Below, in pieces: positions 8,172 to 18,400 of a DNA stretch of 64,000 bases. Positions within the stretch are counted from its first letter, which is position 1; each line of letters begins with the position of its first letter. The DNA is from Hyphomicrobiales bacterium (GTDB taxonomy: Bacteria; Pseudomonadota; Alphaproteobacteria; Rhizobiales; Rhizobiaceae): assembly GCA_900472675.1 (NCBI GenBank), contig UCJA01000008.1, forward strand, positions 26,156-90,155. The letters run 5' to 3'. Position numbers and translations under genes: made by a program. The notes beneath the pieces were generated by a model. It had not been told where the DNA came from, did no database searches, and was given only the letters and a program-made list of their open reading frames with translations.

Positions 8172-9083
8172 ATGCCAAAAGAAGCAATGCCAGCTTTGCC
8201 AACTGATATGCCCGTTTTTCGCTTCGCGCCAAGTCCGAACGGACAGCTCCATCTCGGCCACGCTCTGTCCGCTCTGCTAAACAGCGACCGGGCGCGGGAG
8301 GCCAGCGGCCGCTTCCTGCTGCGCATCGAGGACATCGACGCCGCACGCTGCACGCCGCAGTTCGAAGCGGATATCTACCGTGACCTCGCATGGCTTGGGC
8401 TGCGCTGGGAAGAGCCGGTGCGGCGGCAGTCGGAGCATCTTCCCGAATACGAGGCGGCGCTTTCGCGGCTGACTGACATGGGCCTCGTCTACCCCGCCTT
8501 CCTGACCCGCGGCGAGGTCAAGGCCCGCGTGGCAGCGGTCGAGCAGGCAGGCGGCACCTGGCCGCGGGATCCGGACGGCACGCCGCTCTACCCAGAGGAC
8601 GACCGGCACCGGAGCGATAAGGAGCGCCGCGACCTGATGTCGCAGGGCCTGCGTCACGCCTTCCGGCTCGACATGCAAAAGGCGCTGGAGCTTATCGATG
8701 GTGATCTGTTCTGGACGGAGACGGGAGGCAGCCCGGACCCGGAAAGCGGCACTGCGAGGATCCTCGCCGACCCCTCCCGCTGGGGAGACGTCATCCTGTC
8801 GCGGTCGGATGCGGCATCGAGCTATCATCTGTCGGTCACGGTGGACGACGCAGCCCAGGGCATAACCCATGTGGTGCGGGGGCTTGATCTTTTCGAAGCG
8901 ACGGCGGTCCACCGCGTGCTGCAGGTCCTGCTGGATCTGCCCGAGCCGATCTACCAACACCATCGGCTGATCCTCGGTCCCGACGGCAGGAAGCTGTCCA
9001 AGAGCGGAGCCTCAACCGGGCTTGCGACCCTTCGCGACCAGGGGCTTGACCTCGGAGACATCCGCCGGCTCGTCGGGCTTTGA
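8172..9083 (+). CDS. gluQ: Glutamyl-Q tRNA(Asp) synthetase
   Basis: This paralogue of glutamyl-tRNA synthetase lacks the anticodon-binding domain. It charges glutamate onto the queuosine base at position 34 of tRNA-Asp. The 303 residues fit the family. The HIGH-like motif FAPSPNGQLHLGH (about 18-30) and the KMSKS-like KLSKS (about 274-278) are present; FLLRIEDID and the RxEH-type segment are class I GluRS features. Starts at 8172, 8187 or 8208 are possible; the conserved domain begins soon after 8208. The 3' end overlaps the convergent BrkB gene by 72 bases. It pairs functionally with the queuosine-precursor transporter near 39 kb. Confidence 0.93.
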   Translation: MPKEAMPALPTDMPVFRFAPSPNGQLHLGHALSALLNSDRAREASGRFLLRIEDIDAARCTPQFEADIYRDLAWLGLRWEEPVRRQSEHLPEYEAALSRLTDMGLVYPAFLTRGEVKARVAAVEQAGGTWPRDPDGTPLYPEDDRHRSDKERRDLMSQGLRHAFRLDMQKALELIDGDLFWTETGGSPDPESGTARILADPSRWGDVILSRSDAASSYHLSVTVDDAAQGITHVVRGLDLFEATAVHRVLQVLLDLPEPIYQHHRLILGPDGRKLSKSGASTGLATLRDQGLDLGDIRRLVGL

Positions 9084-9986
9084 CTGCTCCTGCAGCAGTT
9101 CCTTCCGCTCACGCCGGAAGCGGGAGAAGACGGAGTAGATCCGGTACTTCATCAGCGCGGCATTGAACTCGGCGCCCAGCATGAAGATTACGCCGACCAT
9201 ATAAAGAAAGATCAGCACGATCATGATCGACGCCAGCCCGGCATAGGTGGCGGCGTAGTTGGCAAATGTGGACAGATAGGCGGCAAAGCCGAAGCCGAAC
9301 ACGGTCCACAGGATGATCGTCATCAGCACGCCTGGAAGGATGTCGATGATCCGGCGGTTTCCGGCCGGCAGCCATTTGTGCGAAAACAGAAGCCCCACCA
9401 TCAGCAACAGACCGGTGCCCACAAGGCCCCAGTTGGCGACCGCGTTCAGATCCGAGATCAGCCAGGGAAACTTCGTCTCGGCAAACCGCAGCGTCACGGG
9501 CACCGCCACCAAAAGGATGCTGATCACCGCAAAGATGACCACCGCCACCACCACATAGCCGAGGCTTGCGAGCCGCGTCACATACCAGGCCCGGTGCTCC
9601 GTAACGCGGTAGGCGCGGTTGAGCGAGATCCGCAGCGCCTCCACGCCGTTCGAGGCAAAATAGGCCGCCGCCAGCACCGAAACGGTCAGCAGGCCGCCGC
9701 GCGGGATCAGCAGTACGCGCTGGATTTCAGACGCAACCGGCTCCGCAATATCCGCCGGCCAGGCATCGAACAACAGGTGGACGGCAGTCGTCGAGAACCC
9801 GCCCGCCCCCAGAAAGCCGGCAAGAGCCGTCCCGAAGATCAAGAAAGGGAAGAGCGCCAGAAGGCCCGACAGCGCCACATGGCTTGCCATGGCCCAGCCG
9901 TCGTCCTCGGTAAAATGCCAGTAGGCGTCCCACAGAACCTTGAAGGCCAACCGGTACCACCTGATGGGAGGTTCTTGTTCGGGCAA
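9012..9986 (-). CDS. YihY/BrkB family inner-membrane protein
   Basis: The protein has 324 residues with about six membrane helices, the first within HVALSGLLALFPFLIFGTALAGFLG. Family marks are DDGWAMASHVALSGLLALFPF, the LRISLNRAYRV segment and the last pair of helices ending MLGAEFNAAL. These proteins were once annotated as ribonuclease BN; the real function is unclear, possibly export. The frame is open to a TTG at 10067, but that would overlap the divergent SDR gene. The TTG at 9986, with GGAG seven bases upstream, is better. The C-terminus is polar and lysine-rich. Confidence 0.9.
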   Translation of the reverse strand: MPEQEPPIRWYRLAFKVLWDAYWHFTEDDGWAMASHVALSGLLALFPFLIFGTALAGFLGAGGFSTTAVHLLFDAWPADIAEPVASEIQRVLLIPRGGLLTVSVLAAAYFASNGVEALRISLNRAYRVTEHRAWYVTRLASLGYVVVAVVIFAVISILLVAVPVTLRFAETKFPWLISDLNAVANWGLVGTGLLLMVGLLFSHKWLPAGNRRIIDILPGVLMTIILWTVFGFGFAAYLSTFANYAATYAGLASIMIVLIFLYMVGVIFMLGAEFNAALMKYRIYSVFSRFRRERKELLQEQSKPDEPADVSEVKPLVAKGRKPG

Positions 9987-10055
9987 TGGCGACTCCGTTG
10001 TGGCCTGCCCCGAAATATGGGAGGAACGCTCCCACTTGTACAGGGACCCTCGTCG

Positions 10056-10889
10056 ATGGCCGAACAATCAACGATCATCATCACCGGCTGTTCCTCCGGC
10101 ATCGGCGCCTATTGTGCCAGGGCACTCAAGCGCGACGGCTGGCGGGTCTTTGCGACGGTGCGAAGGCCAGAGGATCTGGCAGCCCTGGAGGCGGACGGCC
10201 TGGAGGCGCTGCTGATGGACTATACCAAGCCGGACACGATCACGGCCCTGGTCGAAACCGTCACGCAGCGCACCGGCGGGCGCATCGACGCGCTCTTCAA
10301 CAACGGCGCCTACGGGCAGCCCGGCGCTGTGGAGGATCTTTCGACCGACGTACTGCGCCAGCAGTTCGAGACCAATGTCTTCGGGTGGCACGAACTGACC
10401 CGGCAGGTCATCCCGGTCATGAGGACAAATAGCCGCGGGCGAATCGTCAACTGTTCCTCCATCCTGGGCCTCCTGCCCTATCGCTACCGGGGCGCCTACA
10501 CCGCCTCGAAATTCGCGCTGGAGGGCCTCACTGTAACCCTGCGTATGGAGCTTCAAGGCAGCGGCATCGAAGTCAGCCTAATCGAGCCCGGCCCGATCGA
10601 TTCTCGCTTTACCGCCAACGCCTTGGCTAAGATCCACGAGCACATCGATCTGGAAGGATCGGCCCATGCCGAAGAGTACAAGCGCCAGCTTGCGCGGCTC
10701 GATGGCAACGGCCCGATAAACCGACGCAAGCTCGGACCGGACGCCGTCTACCACGTCCTTCGTCACGCCTTGACCTCCGCTCGTCCCAAGCCACATTATC
10801 TGGTCACGACGCCCGCCAAACAGGGCGCTTTCCTCAAGAGACTGCTCCCGGCCGCGCTCTTCTACAGGCTCATGCGACGGCTGGATTGA
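10056..10889 (+). CDS. Short-chain dehydrogenase/reductase (SDR family oxidoreductase)
   Basis: This 277-residue classical SDR has the NAD(P) motif TGCSSGIG (residues 10-17), the structural NNGAYG (NNAG-type), a catalytic serine in IVNCSSILG and the YTASK catalytic pair. ATVRRPEDL after the second strand suggests NADPH preference through the arginines. The substrate is unknown; the family members of this shape are often annotated as retinol or steroid dehydrogenase-like. It starts 69 bases from the divergent BrkB gene, and the next small gene begins 16 bases after its end. Confidence 0.92.
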   Translation: MAEQSTIIITGCSSGIGAYCARALKRDGWRVFATVRRPEDLAALEADGLEALLMDYTKPDTITALVETVTQRTGGRIDALFNNGAYGQPGAVEDLSTDVLRQQFETNVFGWHELTRQVIPVMRTNSRGRIVNCSSILGLLPYRYRGAYTASKFALEGLTVTLRMELQGSGIEVSLIEPGPIDSRFTANALAKIHEHIDLEGSAHAEEYKRQLARLDGNGPINRRKLGPDAVYHVLRHALTSARPKPHYLVTTPAKQGAFLKRLLPAALFYRLMRRLD

Positions 10890-10905
10890 AAGGCGAAGAT
10901 CCGCA

Positions 10906-11109
10906 ATGTCGAGTTTCACCACCGTCCTGGCCCTGATCGTCATGGGCCTTGTCGCCCTTGTGTTGATCCGGGGATTGTTCAACATGCTGAAAGGCAACGA
11001 CGCCCACAAATCGAACAAGTTGATGCAGATGCGCCTGCTCTTGCAGGCCGCAGCGATCGCCCTCATCATGATAACCCTCTGGCTGACCGGTGGCGGACGC
11101 CCGAGCTGA
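10906..11109 (+). CDS. Small two-TM protein with HIG1-type (hypoxia induced) domain
   Basis: The protein has 67 residues. One helix lies at about 5-28 and a second at about 44-62. Between them is the HIG1 signature (NKLMQMRLLLQ, resembling the N-x-L-M-x-x-R-x-x-x-Q motif). Bacterial HIG1 proteins associate with haem-copper oxidases, but no oxidase gene is nearby. It lies 16 bases after the SDR gene and 13 before the adenosyltransferase gene, so all three may be one transcript. Confidence 0.85.
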   Translation: MSSFTTVLALIVMGLVALVLIRGLFNMLKGNDAHKSNKLMQMRLLLQAAAIALIMITLWLTGGGRPS

Positions 11110-11122
11110 TAGCGGACAGAAA

Positions 11123-11695
11123 ATGGTAAAGCTCAACAAGATCTACACACGCACCGGCGACGACGGCACCACGGCGCTGGTGTCGGGACCACGGCGCGAC
11201 AAGCACGACCTGCGGGTCGATTCCTACGGCGAGATCGACGAGACCAATTCCGCCATCGGAATCGCGCGGCTGCATGCGCGCGGCATTCCCGAACTGGACG
11301 GCATGCTTTTGCGCATCCAGAACGACCTCTTCGATCTGGGCGCGGATCTGGCCACGCCGGAGACAGGCCAGAAGCCCGACTACGAGCCCTTGCGCGTGCT
11401 TGAGGCGCAGGCGACCCGGCTCGAAGGCGAGATCGACCAGCTGAACGCCGAACTGCAGCCGCTAAAGTCCTTCGTGCTGCCGGGCGGCTCGCCGGCCGCG
11501 GCCCATCTTCACCTCGCCCGCACCATCGCCCGAAGGGCAGAACGGGTGATGGTCGAACTGTCCCGTGAGGAGCCGGTTGGCGAAGCGGCGCTGAAATACA
11601 TCAACCGCCTGTCGGATTTTCTCTTCGTCGCAGCACGCTATGCCAACGACCGGGGCGAAGCCGATATTCTGTGGGTACCAGGCAAGAACCGCTAA
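11123..11695 (+). CDS. Cob(I)alamin / cob(I)yrinic acid a,c-diamide adenosyltransferase, PduO type
   Basis: This 190-residue enzyme transfers the 5'-deoxyadenosyl group of ATP to Co(I) corrinoids to give adenosylcobalamin. Features are the ATP-binding N-terminus KIYTRTGDDGTTALVSG, the YGEIDETNSAIG region and the RRAERVMVEL plus KYINRLSDFLFVAAR helices typical of PduO/EutT-type trimers. The ATG at 11123 follows GGACAGAAA. It complements cobS and cobT in this window. Confidence 0.93.
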   Translation: MVKLNKIYTRTGDDGTTALVSGPRRDKHDLRVDSYGEIDETNSAIGIARLHARGIPELDGMLLRIQNDLFDLGADLATPETGQKPDYEPLRVLEAQATRLEGEIDQLNAELQPLKSFVLPGGSPAAAHLHLARTIARRAERVMVELSREEPVGEAALKYINRLSDFLFVAARYANDRGEADILWVPGKNR

Positions 11696-11741
11696 AGTCC
11701 TTCGGGGATCGACGCGCCGGCAGCGGGAGGAAAGGCAAGCC

Positions 11742-12488
11742 ATGTTCATCCCGCTGCATGATGCCGTCGAGCTGAAGTACATCCGCGTCCAGTGGGTGAC
11801 GATCGGCATCATCGCCGTAAATATCCTTGCCTGGGCACTAACCTCGCTCGCAGATCCGGAAACGGCCGAGCGCGCATCGCTCGGTTTCGGCTTCATTCCC
11901 GCGGTCATCTTCCACTATGCGGTGCTCGACCCGTCGGTCGTTCTGGTGCCGAAAGATGCGACCTTCCTGACCTATGCCTTCCTGCATCTGGATGTCTGGC
12001 ACCTGGGCTCCAACATGCTGTTTCTCTGGGTCTTCGGGGATAACGTCGAGGATGCGCTGGGCCATCTCAGGTTCCTGGCCTTCTATCTTCTTTGCGCCGC
12101 CGGCGGCGCTGCGCTGCACGGTCTTGTCGGACCATCCGCCGAAGGCCCGCTGATCGGCGCATCGGGGGCGATCTCCGGCGTCGTCGCCGCCTATTTCCTG
12201 CTGCACCCTCGCGTCAGGGTCTGGGTCCTGGTGCTGATGCGCATTCCGCTGCCGCTGCCCGCCTTCATTCCGCTGGCCCTCTGGATCGTCCAGCAATTCG
12301 CCATGCTGGCGCTCGACCTCGACGGCATGGTCTCCTGGGGCGCCCATGTGGGCGGCATCCTGTGCGGTGCCCTCCTCGTCGTCTTCATGCGGCGCCGGGG
12401 CGTGCCCTTGTTCGACCGCACCATCGTCACGCCGCGCGCCGTGAGACCCCGGTCCAGCTCTCCGCAAATCTCCCCTGCGGGGGAATAG
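11742..12488 (+). CDS. Rhomboid family intramembrane serine protease
   Basis: The protein has 248 residues with six predicted helices. The catalytic serine is S141 in GASGAISG and the catalytic histidine is H202 in WGAHVGG; the HLGSNMLFLWVFGDNVED segment (His and Asn of the oxyanion region) also fits. It should cleave membrane proteins within the bilayer. AGGAAAGGCAAGCC lies before the ATG. It follows the adenosyltransferase gene by 46 bases. The substrate is unknown. Confidence 0.92.
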   Translation: MFIPLHDAVELKYIRVQWVTIGIIAVNILAWALTSLADPETAERASLGFGFIPAVIFHYAVLDPSVVLVPKDATFLTYAFLHLDVWHLGSNMLFLWVFGDNVEDALGHLRFLAFYLLCAAGGAALHGLVGPSAEGPLIGASGAISGVVAAYFLLHPRVRVWVLVLMRIPLPLPAFIPLALWIVQQFAMLALDLDGMVSWGAHVGGILCGALLVVFMRRRGVPLFDRTIVTPRAVRPRSSSPQISPAGE

Positions 12489-12627
12489 CGCTATGAGAAA
12501 TGCGAAAGCCGAAGCGGCAAATCCACGTTGTAATCAGGCCAAAAATGCGTATCCATGTCGCCAACTGACAAATGCATAGGCCGCGGATGTCGCAATCTGC
12601 GGCGGAAAAAAGTCAAGGAAGGACCCC

Positions 12628-13386
12628 ATGAAGATCCTGGTGCCTGTGAAGCGAGTGGTCGACTACAACGTCAAGATCCGGGTGAAGCCGGATGGCTCGG
12701 GCGTCGAGCTCGCCAACGTGAAAATGTCGATGAACCCCTTTGACGAAATCTCCGTCGAAGAGGCGCTGCGCATCCGGGAAGCCGGCAAGGCCACGGAAGT
12801 CGTGGTCGTCTCCATCGGGCCTGCAAAGGCCGAGGAAACGCTGCGCACCGCGCTCGCCATGGGCGCTGATCGCGCGATCCTCGTCGAAACGGACGATGCC
12901 GTGGAGCCTCTCGCGGTCGCGAAGATCCTCAAGGGCGTCGTGGATGCCGAGCAGCCTGGCCTGATCATCGTCGGCAAGCAGGCGATCGACGACGATTCCA
13001 ACCAGACCGGCCAGATGCTGGCAGCCCTTCTGGGCACCGCCCAGGCCACCTTCGCCTCGAAGATCGAACTCGGCGACGGCTCTGCCCCAGGGACGGCCAA
13101 GGTGACCCGCGAAGTGGACGGCGGCCTACAGACCATCGAAGTGAAGCTGCCGGCCGTGATCACCACCGACCTTCGCCTCAACGAGCCGCGCTATGCTTCG
13201 CTGCCCAACATCATGAAGGCAAAGAAGAAGCCGCTCGACAAGAAGACCCCGGGCGATTTCGGCGTCGATACGGCACCGCGGCTGAAGGTCCTGAAGACCG
13301 AGGAGCCGGGCGGCCGCAAGGCCGGCATCAAGGTCAAGACGGTGGACGAGCTCGTCGCCAACCTGAAGACCGCCGGGATCATCTGA
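12628..13386 (+). CDS. etfB: Electron transfer flavoprotein, beta subunit
   Basis: ETF carries electrons from acyl-CoA and other flavin dehydrogenases to ETF-ubiquinone oxidoreductase. The 252 residues begin [17 protein letters not shown] and include the AMP-binding G-K-Q-A-I-D-D-D segment and the recognition loop [28 protein letters not shown] (read in two parts), as in the dehydrogenase-partner (group I) ETFs. AAGGAAGGA precedes the ATG. etfA starts 30 bases downstream. Confidence 0.97.
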   Translation: MKILVPVKRVVDYNVKIRVKPDGSGVELANVKMSMNPFDEISVEEALRIREAGKATEVVVVSIGPAKAEETLRTALAMGADRAILVETDDAVEPLAVAKILKGVVDAEQPGLIIVGKQAIDDDSNQTGQMLAALLGTAQATFASKIELGDGSAPGTAKVTREVDGGLQTIEVKLPAVITTDLRLNEPRYASLPNIMKAKKKPLDKKTPGDFGVDTAPRLKVLKTEEPGGRKAGIKVKTVDELVANLKTAGII

Positions 13387-13416
13387 AGCGACCGGAAGAA
13401 CTAGGAGACACAGATC

Positions 13417-14346
13417 ATGGCCATTCTTCTTCTGGCTGAACACGACAACACAACCATCTCCGACCAGACCGCCAAGGCCCTGACGGCCGCAGCGCAGATC
13501 GGCGGCGATGTCCACATCCTGGTGGCCGGCGCTGGCGCCAAGGCAGCCGCCGACGACGCGGCCAAGCTTTCCGGCGTATCGAAGGTGCTGCTGGCCGAGG
13601 ACCCGATCCTCGCCAATGGCCTGGCCGAACCGCTCGCCGCCCTGATCCTCTCGATCGCCGGCGGATATGACACCATCATCGCTGCCGCGACCGCATCGGC
13701 AAAGAATGTCATGCCGCGCGTGGCAGCCCTTCTCGACGTGATGCAGGTTTCGGAAATCGTCGAAGTCATCTCGCCAGACACTTTCAAGCGGCCGATCTAC
13801 GCCGGCAACGCCATCCAGACGGTGCAGGCAACCGACGCGACGAAGGTTATCACCGTTCGCACCGCCTCCTTCGCGGCAGCAGGCGCCACCGGTTCTGCCG
13901 CCGTCGAAGCAACGGCCGCAGCCGCTGATCCGGGCCTTTCCAGCTTCGTCACCGATGCGCTGTCCTCGTCCGAGCGGCCGGAACTGGCGTCTGCCAAGAT
14001 CATCGTCTCGGGTGGTCGCGCACTCGGCTCCGCTGACAAGTTCAAGGAATTCATCCTGCCTGTCGCCGACAAGCTCGGTGCCGCGGTGGGCGCGTCCCGA
14101 GCTGCCGTCGATGCCGGCTATGCGCCGAACGACTGGCAGGTTGGTCAGACCGGCAAGGTCGTCGCCCCTATTCTCTATCTGGCGGTCGGCATTTCCGGGG
14201 CCATCCAGCACCTCGCCGGCATGAAGGATTCGAAGGTCATCGTCGCCATCAACAAGGACGAGGAAGCGCCGATCTTCCAGGTGGCCGACTTCGGGCTGGT
14301 GGGCGATCTCTTCGAACTCATGCCGCAGCTTGAAAAGGCTCTTTGA
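13417..14346 (+). CDS. etfA: Electron transfer flavoprotein, alpha subunit
   Basis: The 309-residue FAD-binding subunit has the C-terminal domain motifs [43 protein letters not shown] and [20 protein letters not shown], with the conserved arginine that stabilises FAD. It is in an operon with etfB and is separated from hbd by a strong terminator. Confidence 0.97.
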   Translation: MAILLLAEHDNTTISDQTAKALTAAAQIGGDVHILVAGAGAKAAADDAAKLSGVSKVLLAEDPILANGLAEPLAALILSIAGGYDTIIAAATASAKNVMPRVAALLDVMQVSEIVEVISPDTFKRPIYAGNAIQTVQATDATKVITVRTASFAAAGATGSAAVEATAAAADPGLSSFVTDALSSSERPELASAKIIVSGGRALGSADKFKEFILPVADKLGAAVGASRAAVDAGYAPNDWQVGQTGKVVAPILYLAVGISGAIQHLAGMKDSKVIVAINKDEEAPIFQVADFGLVGDLFELMPQLEKAL

Positions 14347-14407
14347 CGACTTGCCCCGGCATTTACGAAAAAGATTGGCAAAACCTGCGTTGACGGAATA
14401 AAAATTT

Positions 14408-14438
14408 GCCGGGCTGCAGTCATGCAGCCCGGCTTTTT
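14408..14438 (+). terminator. Intrinsic terminator of etfBA
   Basis: An 11-bp stem (14408-14418 gccgggctgca with 14423-14433) has the loop gtca and is followed by five Ts. It lies 61 bases after the etfA stop. Confidence 0.9.
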
Positions 14439-14486
14439 CATGAACAGACCCTCGGCAGAGGGCAATGAGTGTAAAGGGAGCGGGCA

Positions 14487-15368
14487 ATGGTAACGGTCAT
14501 CAAGAGCATCGGGGTCGTCGGCGCCGGCCAGATGGGCTGCGGCATCGCACATGTCTCGGCCCTTGCTGGATACCGTGTGCAGATCTTCGACGTCTCGCAG
14601 GACCGCATCGAGGCAGGCCTCGCCACCATCAACGGCAACCTCGCCCGGCAGGTGGGCGGCGGCAAGCTGGCCGATGATGCCCGCACCGCGGCGCTGTCGC
14701 TGATTTCCGGCTCTTCCGATGTCAACGACCTGGCGCCGATGGACCTGGTGATCGAGGCTGCTACCGAAGACGAAAGCGTCAAGCGCAAGATCTACGAAAA
14801 GGTCTGTCCCGTTCTGCGGCCGGATGCGCTGCTTGCCACCAACACCTCCTCCCTGTCGATCACCCGCCTTGCCTCGGCAACCGACCGGCCGGAGCGCTTC
14901 ATGGGCATTCACTTCATGAACCCGGTTCCGGTCATGAAGCTGGTGGAACTGGTGCGCGGCATTGCGACCGACGAGCCGACCTTCAGTGCGGCACGCGAAT
15001 ACGTCGCCAAGCTCGATAAGGTGGCAACCGTTGCGGAGGATTTCCCCGCTTTCATCGTCAACCGCATCCTGCTGCCGATGATCAACGAGGCGATCTACAC
15101 GCTCTACGAAGGTGTCGGTTCGGTCGAGGCAATCGATACCGCCATGAAGCTGGGCGCCAACCATCCCATGGGTCCGCTGCAGCTGGCCGATTTCATCGGC
15201 CTCGACACCTGCCTGTCGATCATGCAGGTGCTCTATGATGGCCTGGCCGACTCCAAGTACCGGCCCTGCCCGCTTCTGGTGAAATATGTCGAAGCCGGCT
15301 GGGTTGGCCGCAAGTCGGGCCGCGGCTTCTATGACTACCGCGGCGAGGTTCCCGTCCCGACCCGCTAA
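14487..15368 (+). CDS. hbd: 3-hydroxybutyryl-CoA (3-hydroxyacyl-CoA) dehydrogenase
   Basis: This 293-residue NAD-dependent enzyme interconverts 3-hydroxyacyl-CoA and acetoacyl-CoA. It shows the Rossmann motif GAGQMG (12-17), the catalytic segment [15 protein letters not shown] with the histidine, the catalytic glutamate soon after, and the C-terminal [22 protein letters not shown] precedes the ATG. It follows etfBA as in other rhizobia and probably feeds on the same fatty-acid or polyhydroxybutyrate chemistry. Confidence 0.95.
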   Translation: MVTVIKSIGVVGAGQMGCGIAHVSALAGYRVQIFDVSQDRIEAGLATINGNLARQVGGGKLADDARTAALSLISGSSDVNDLAPMDLVIEAATEDESVKRKIYEKVCPVLRPDALLATNTSSLSITRLASATDRPERFMGIHFMNPVPVMKLVELVRGIATDEPTFSAAREYVAKLDKVATVAEDFPAFIVNRILLPMINEAIYTLYEGVGSVEAIDTAMKLGANHPMGPLQLADFIGLDTCLSIMQVLYDGLADSKYRPCPLLVKYVEAGWVGRKSGRGFYDYRGEVPVPTR

Positions 15369-15385
15369 ACGTCTATCCCTATTCC

Positions 15386-15453
15386 AATCTTGACCTTCGC
15401 AGCTGCGAACACACTTCACCCATGAGGGTGTTCGCAGCGGAGGCGTTAAGATT
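15386..15453. repeat. Long imperfect palindrome between hbd and the CHAT gene
   Basis: Outer arms aatctt (15386-15391) and aagatt (15448-15453) enclose inner arms gctgcgaacac (15402-15412) and gtgttcgcagc (15428-15438), with a 15-base central loop. The right half contains the ribosome binding site of the CHAT gene, so folding could hide it in mRNA. It could also help end hbd transcription, although no T run follows. Confidence 0.6.
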
Positions 15454-18400
15454 GTCCAGTTACAGCCTGGTACGGGGTGCAGCCCGGCTTGTTGCCGGCG
15501 CTGCTCTGATCGTCTGGCTGGCGGTCCCGGCGGTGGCGCAGATGACCAACGGCACTTCGGTCGAGACGCTCGCCCGGCAAGCCGAAGGCAAGATTGCAGA
15601 GGGCCAATATGGCGAAGCGCTCGACCTCTATCTGGCGCTCCTCGACCGCTCGACCGATCCCGACACGTCGCTTCAGTTTGCCCTACGCGCCGCGCAGCTT
15701 GGCAATGCCACGGGCCGATCGAAAGAAGGCTATGAGGCGCTGAAGCCACGCCTTGCCGACGTCAGCAATCTCGACCCGCAACTCGCGGACAAGGCTCAGG
15801 AAATCCTGATCGATGCCGCTGACGGCCTGAAGCTTAAGGACGAAACCCTCTCCGCTGCAAGGCGCCTCCTTTCCTATCGTCGCACCACGCAAGGGGCATC
15901 ATCCGTCGCCGCCCAGGCAGCGCAACTGACGCTTTCCAATCTGCTTGAGAAATACGGCGTGCCCGACGAGGGCCGGACGATGCGCACCGAGGCACTCGAC
16001 GCGCTGTCGAACGGTGACGCCTCGCTCTACCAGAGCATCTTGAACAATACGGCGATCGGTCTCCAGAATGGCGGCAGCCTCGACAGCGCCGCAGAGGTCT
16101 TTGCGCGCCTCATCAGATCGCTGAACACGGGCGAGCCATCGGTCAAACTCGGCATCACCTATTTCAATGCAGCCGTGCTCGACCGCGACCGGCGGTCCTT
16201 CGACAGCGCAGTGGACTATCACGCCAAGGCAATCGACGTGCTGCAGGCAACGACCGGTCGCATGTCTGCCGAGACGATTGCCGCGGTCGGTGGCCTCGGC
16301 CAGACCTATTCCTTCGCCGGACGTCCGGCGTCAGCGCTTCCGCCGCTTCGCGATGCCCTGTCGCGCGCGCAAGAGAGCCTCGGTGATACCGACGACACGA
16401 TGATCCAGGCCAACAACCTCGCGGACGTCTTGCGGACGCTTGGCCAGTTCGCGGAAGCCGAAAAGCTTGATCGCAAGGCGTTTCAATGGCGCCGTGCCAA
16501 TCTGGGTGACAGCGAGCAGTCGACGCTGATCAGCCAGAAGAACCTCGCCCTTGATCTGATCGGCCTCGATCGCGCGACGGAAGCGGCAAAGCTCTACAGG
16601 GACATCGTTGCGATCCTCGACACCACGCTCGGCAAGGACCATCCGCAGGCTGTGGCGATGCGGCAGCAGAGCGACATGCTCGGCGTCCTGACCGGGGTCA
16701 AGCCGGCATCGGGCACTGATTTCGAAAAGCTGCTGGTCGGCACCGAGCCGACCGCGGAGAATGTCCGCATGGCCAACCTGCTTGCCGGCATTGCGGAAAA
16801 GAGCGGCGACAAGGCGCGCGACGACCAGTTGACGCTGCTGGCGCTGAAACTTGCGGAAGGGTATTACGGCCGCCTCCATCCGATGACGATCGCCATGCTC
16901 ACCAACGTGGCGCGCGACGCCCGTTTTGATAAGAAGCCGGACGCAAGCGAGCGCTACCTTGATCTTGAGGAACGCCTGCGACTCTGGTCTCGCCGCGAAT
17001 TTGCCTCCACCAGCGATCCCTCAGTGATGGAGGACGTGGCGTTGAAGACCCGCGAGACGATCGGCGACATGCTGTCCTATGCGATGACCGTCTCCGCGAA
17101 CGATCCCGCAGGCTCCCGGCTGTTTGCAAAGATACTGCTGGAGTGGAAGTCGGTCGGCTCTATGGAGCGCGACATTCTCGACGCCGCATCCGGGGCTCTG
17201 ACGGGCAAGGACAAGGAATTGCTCGACCGCGTGCGCCGGCTGCAGGCGCAAAGCCTCGAAGTCTCGGGCGGCAAGGGGACCGGTGACCTCGATCGCCAGC
17301 TTGCCATCGATGAAGCGGCTCTGGCTGATCGCATATCGCCGCTGCGACAGCTTCAGGCGCGCTGGACCCGTTCCTACGTCGACATCCTGGCCTCGCTTTC
17401 CGAAGACGAGGCGGTGATCGACTATATCATCGCGCCGATCCGGGTGGCGCCGGATCGGGTGGAGGATCGCGTCCTTGCGATGCTCGGCAAAAGCAACGGC
17501 AACGTGCTGTTTTACAATCTCGCCCCCGCAAGCAAGATCAAGGCGCTGATGCCCGAGCCTGAAGCGGTGGTGAAGAAGAAGGTCCGCAGGGACCTCTATG
17601 CGGCCCTGATCGAGCCGATCGAGACGAACCTCAAGGGCGTCAACCGCATCAATGTCGTCCCGGATGGGCTCCTGAACCTCGTGCCCTTCGACGCGCTCGT
17701 CGACGACAATGGCAAGCATCTCCTTGAGCGGATGGATATCCGGGTGGCACGCAATGGCCGCGCCATCCACGGGAGCATGCCCGGGGCGCGGGATCTCGAG
17801 CCGGGCAAGATGCTGCTGGTCGGCGATGTCGACTATCAGGGCGCAGCGAATGCGCTTCCCTTTACGGGCGCGGAGATCGACGCGATCGGCGAGCTTGCCC
17901 CCTATGCGACCATGACGGCCACGAAATTGCGCGGCGACAAGGCCGGCGAAAAGAGCATTCGTGACGCCGTGGCCGGAAACCGAATCCTGCATTTCGCAAC
18001 CCATGGCTTCTACGAACCCATGGTCGATGCCAAGCTGTCACCGCTGTGGCGGTCCGGCATCCTGCTCTCCGGCGCAAGACCGCCCGATGCGGGACAGGCG
18101 CCGGGGACCGAGTCTGCCGGTGACGACGGCATCGCCCATGCAGCCGAGATCGCCAACTGGAACCTGTCGGGCGTCGATCTTGTCGTGCTGTCCGCCTGCG
18201 ATACCGCAAAGGGCGATACGAGCTATGTCGAAGGGCTGAACGGCCTGCCCTCGGCGCTGGCCATTGCAGGCGCCAGGCGCAGCCTGCTCGCTCGCTGGCC
18301 GGTGCCCGATCGCGCAACCGCGATCTTTATGGCGAATTTCTACCGGGAACTTGCGATCACGGGGTCCTACGAGGATGCGATCCGCAAGACCAAGCTGGAC

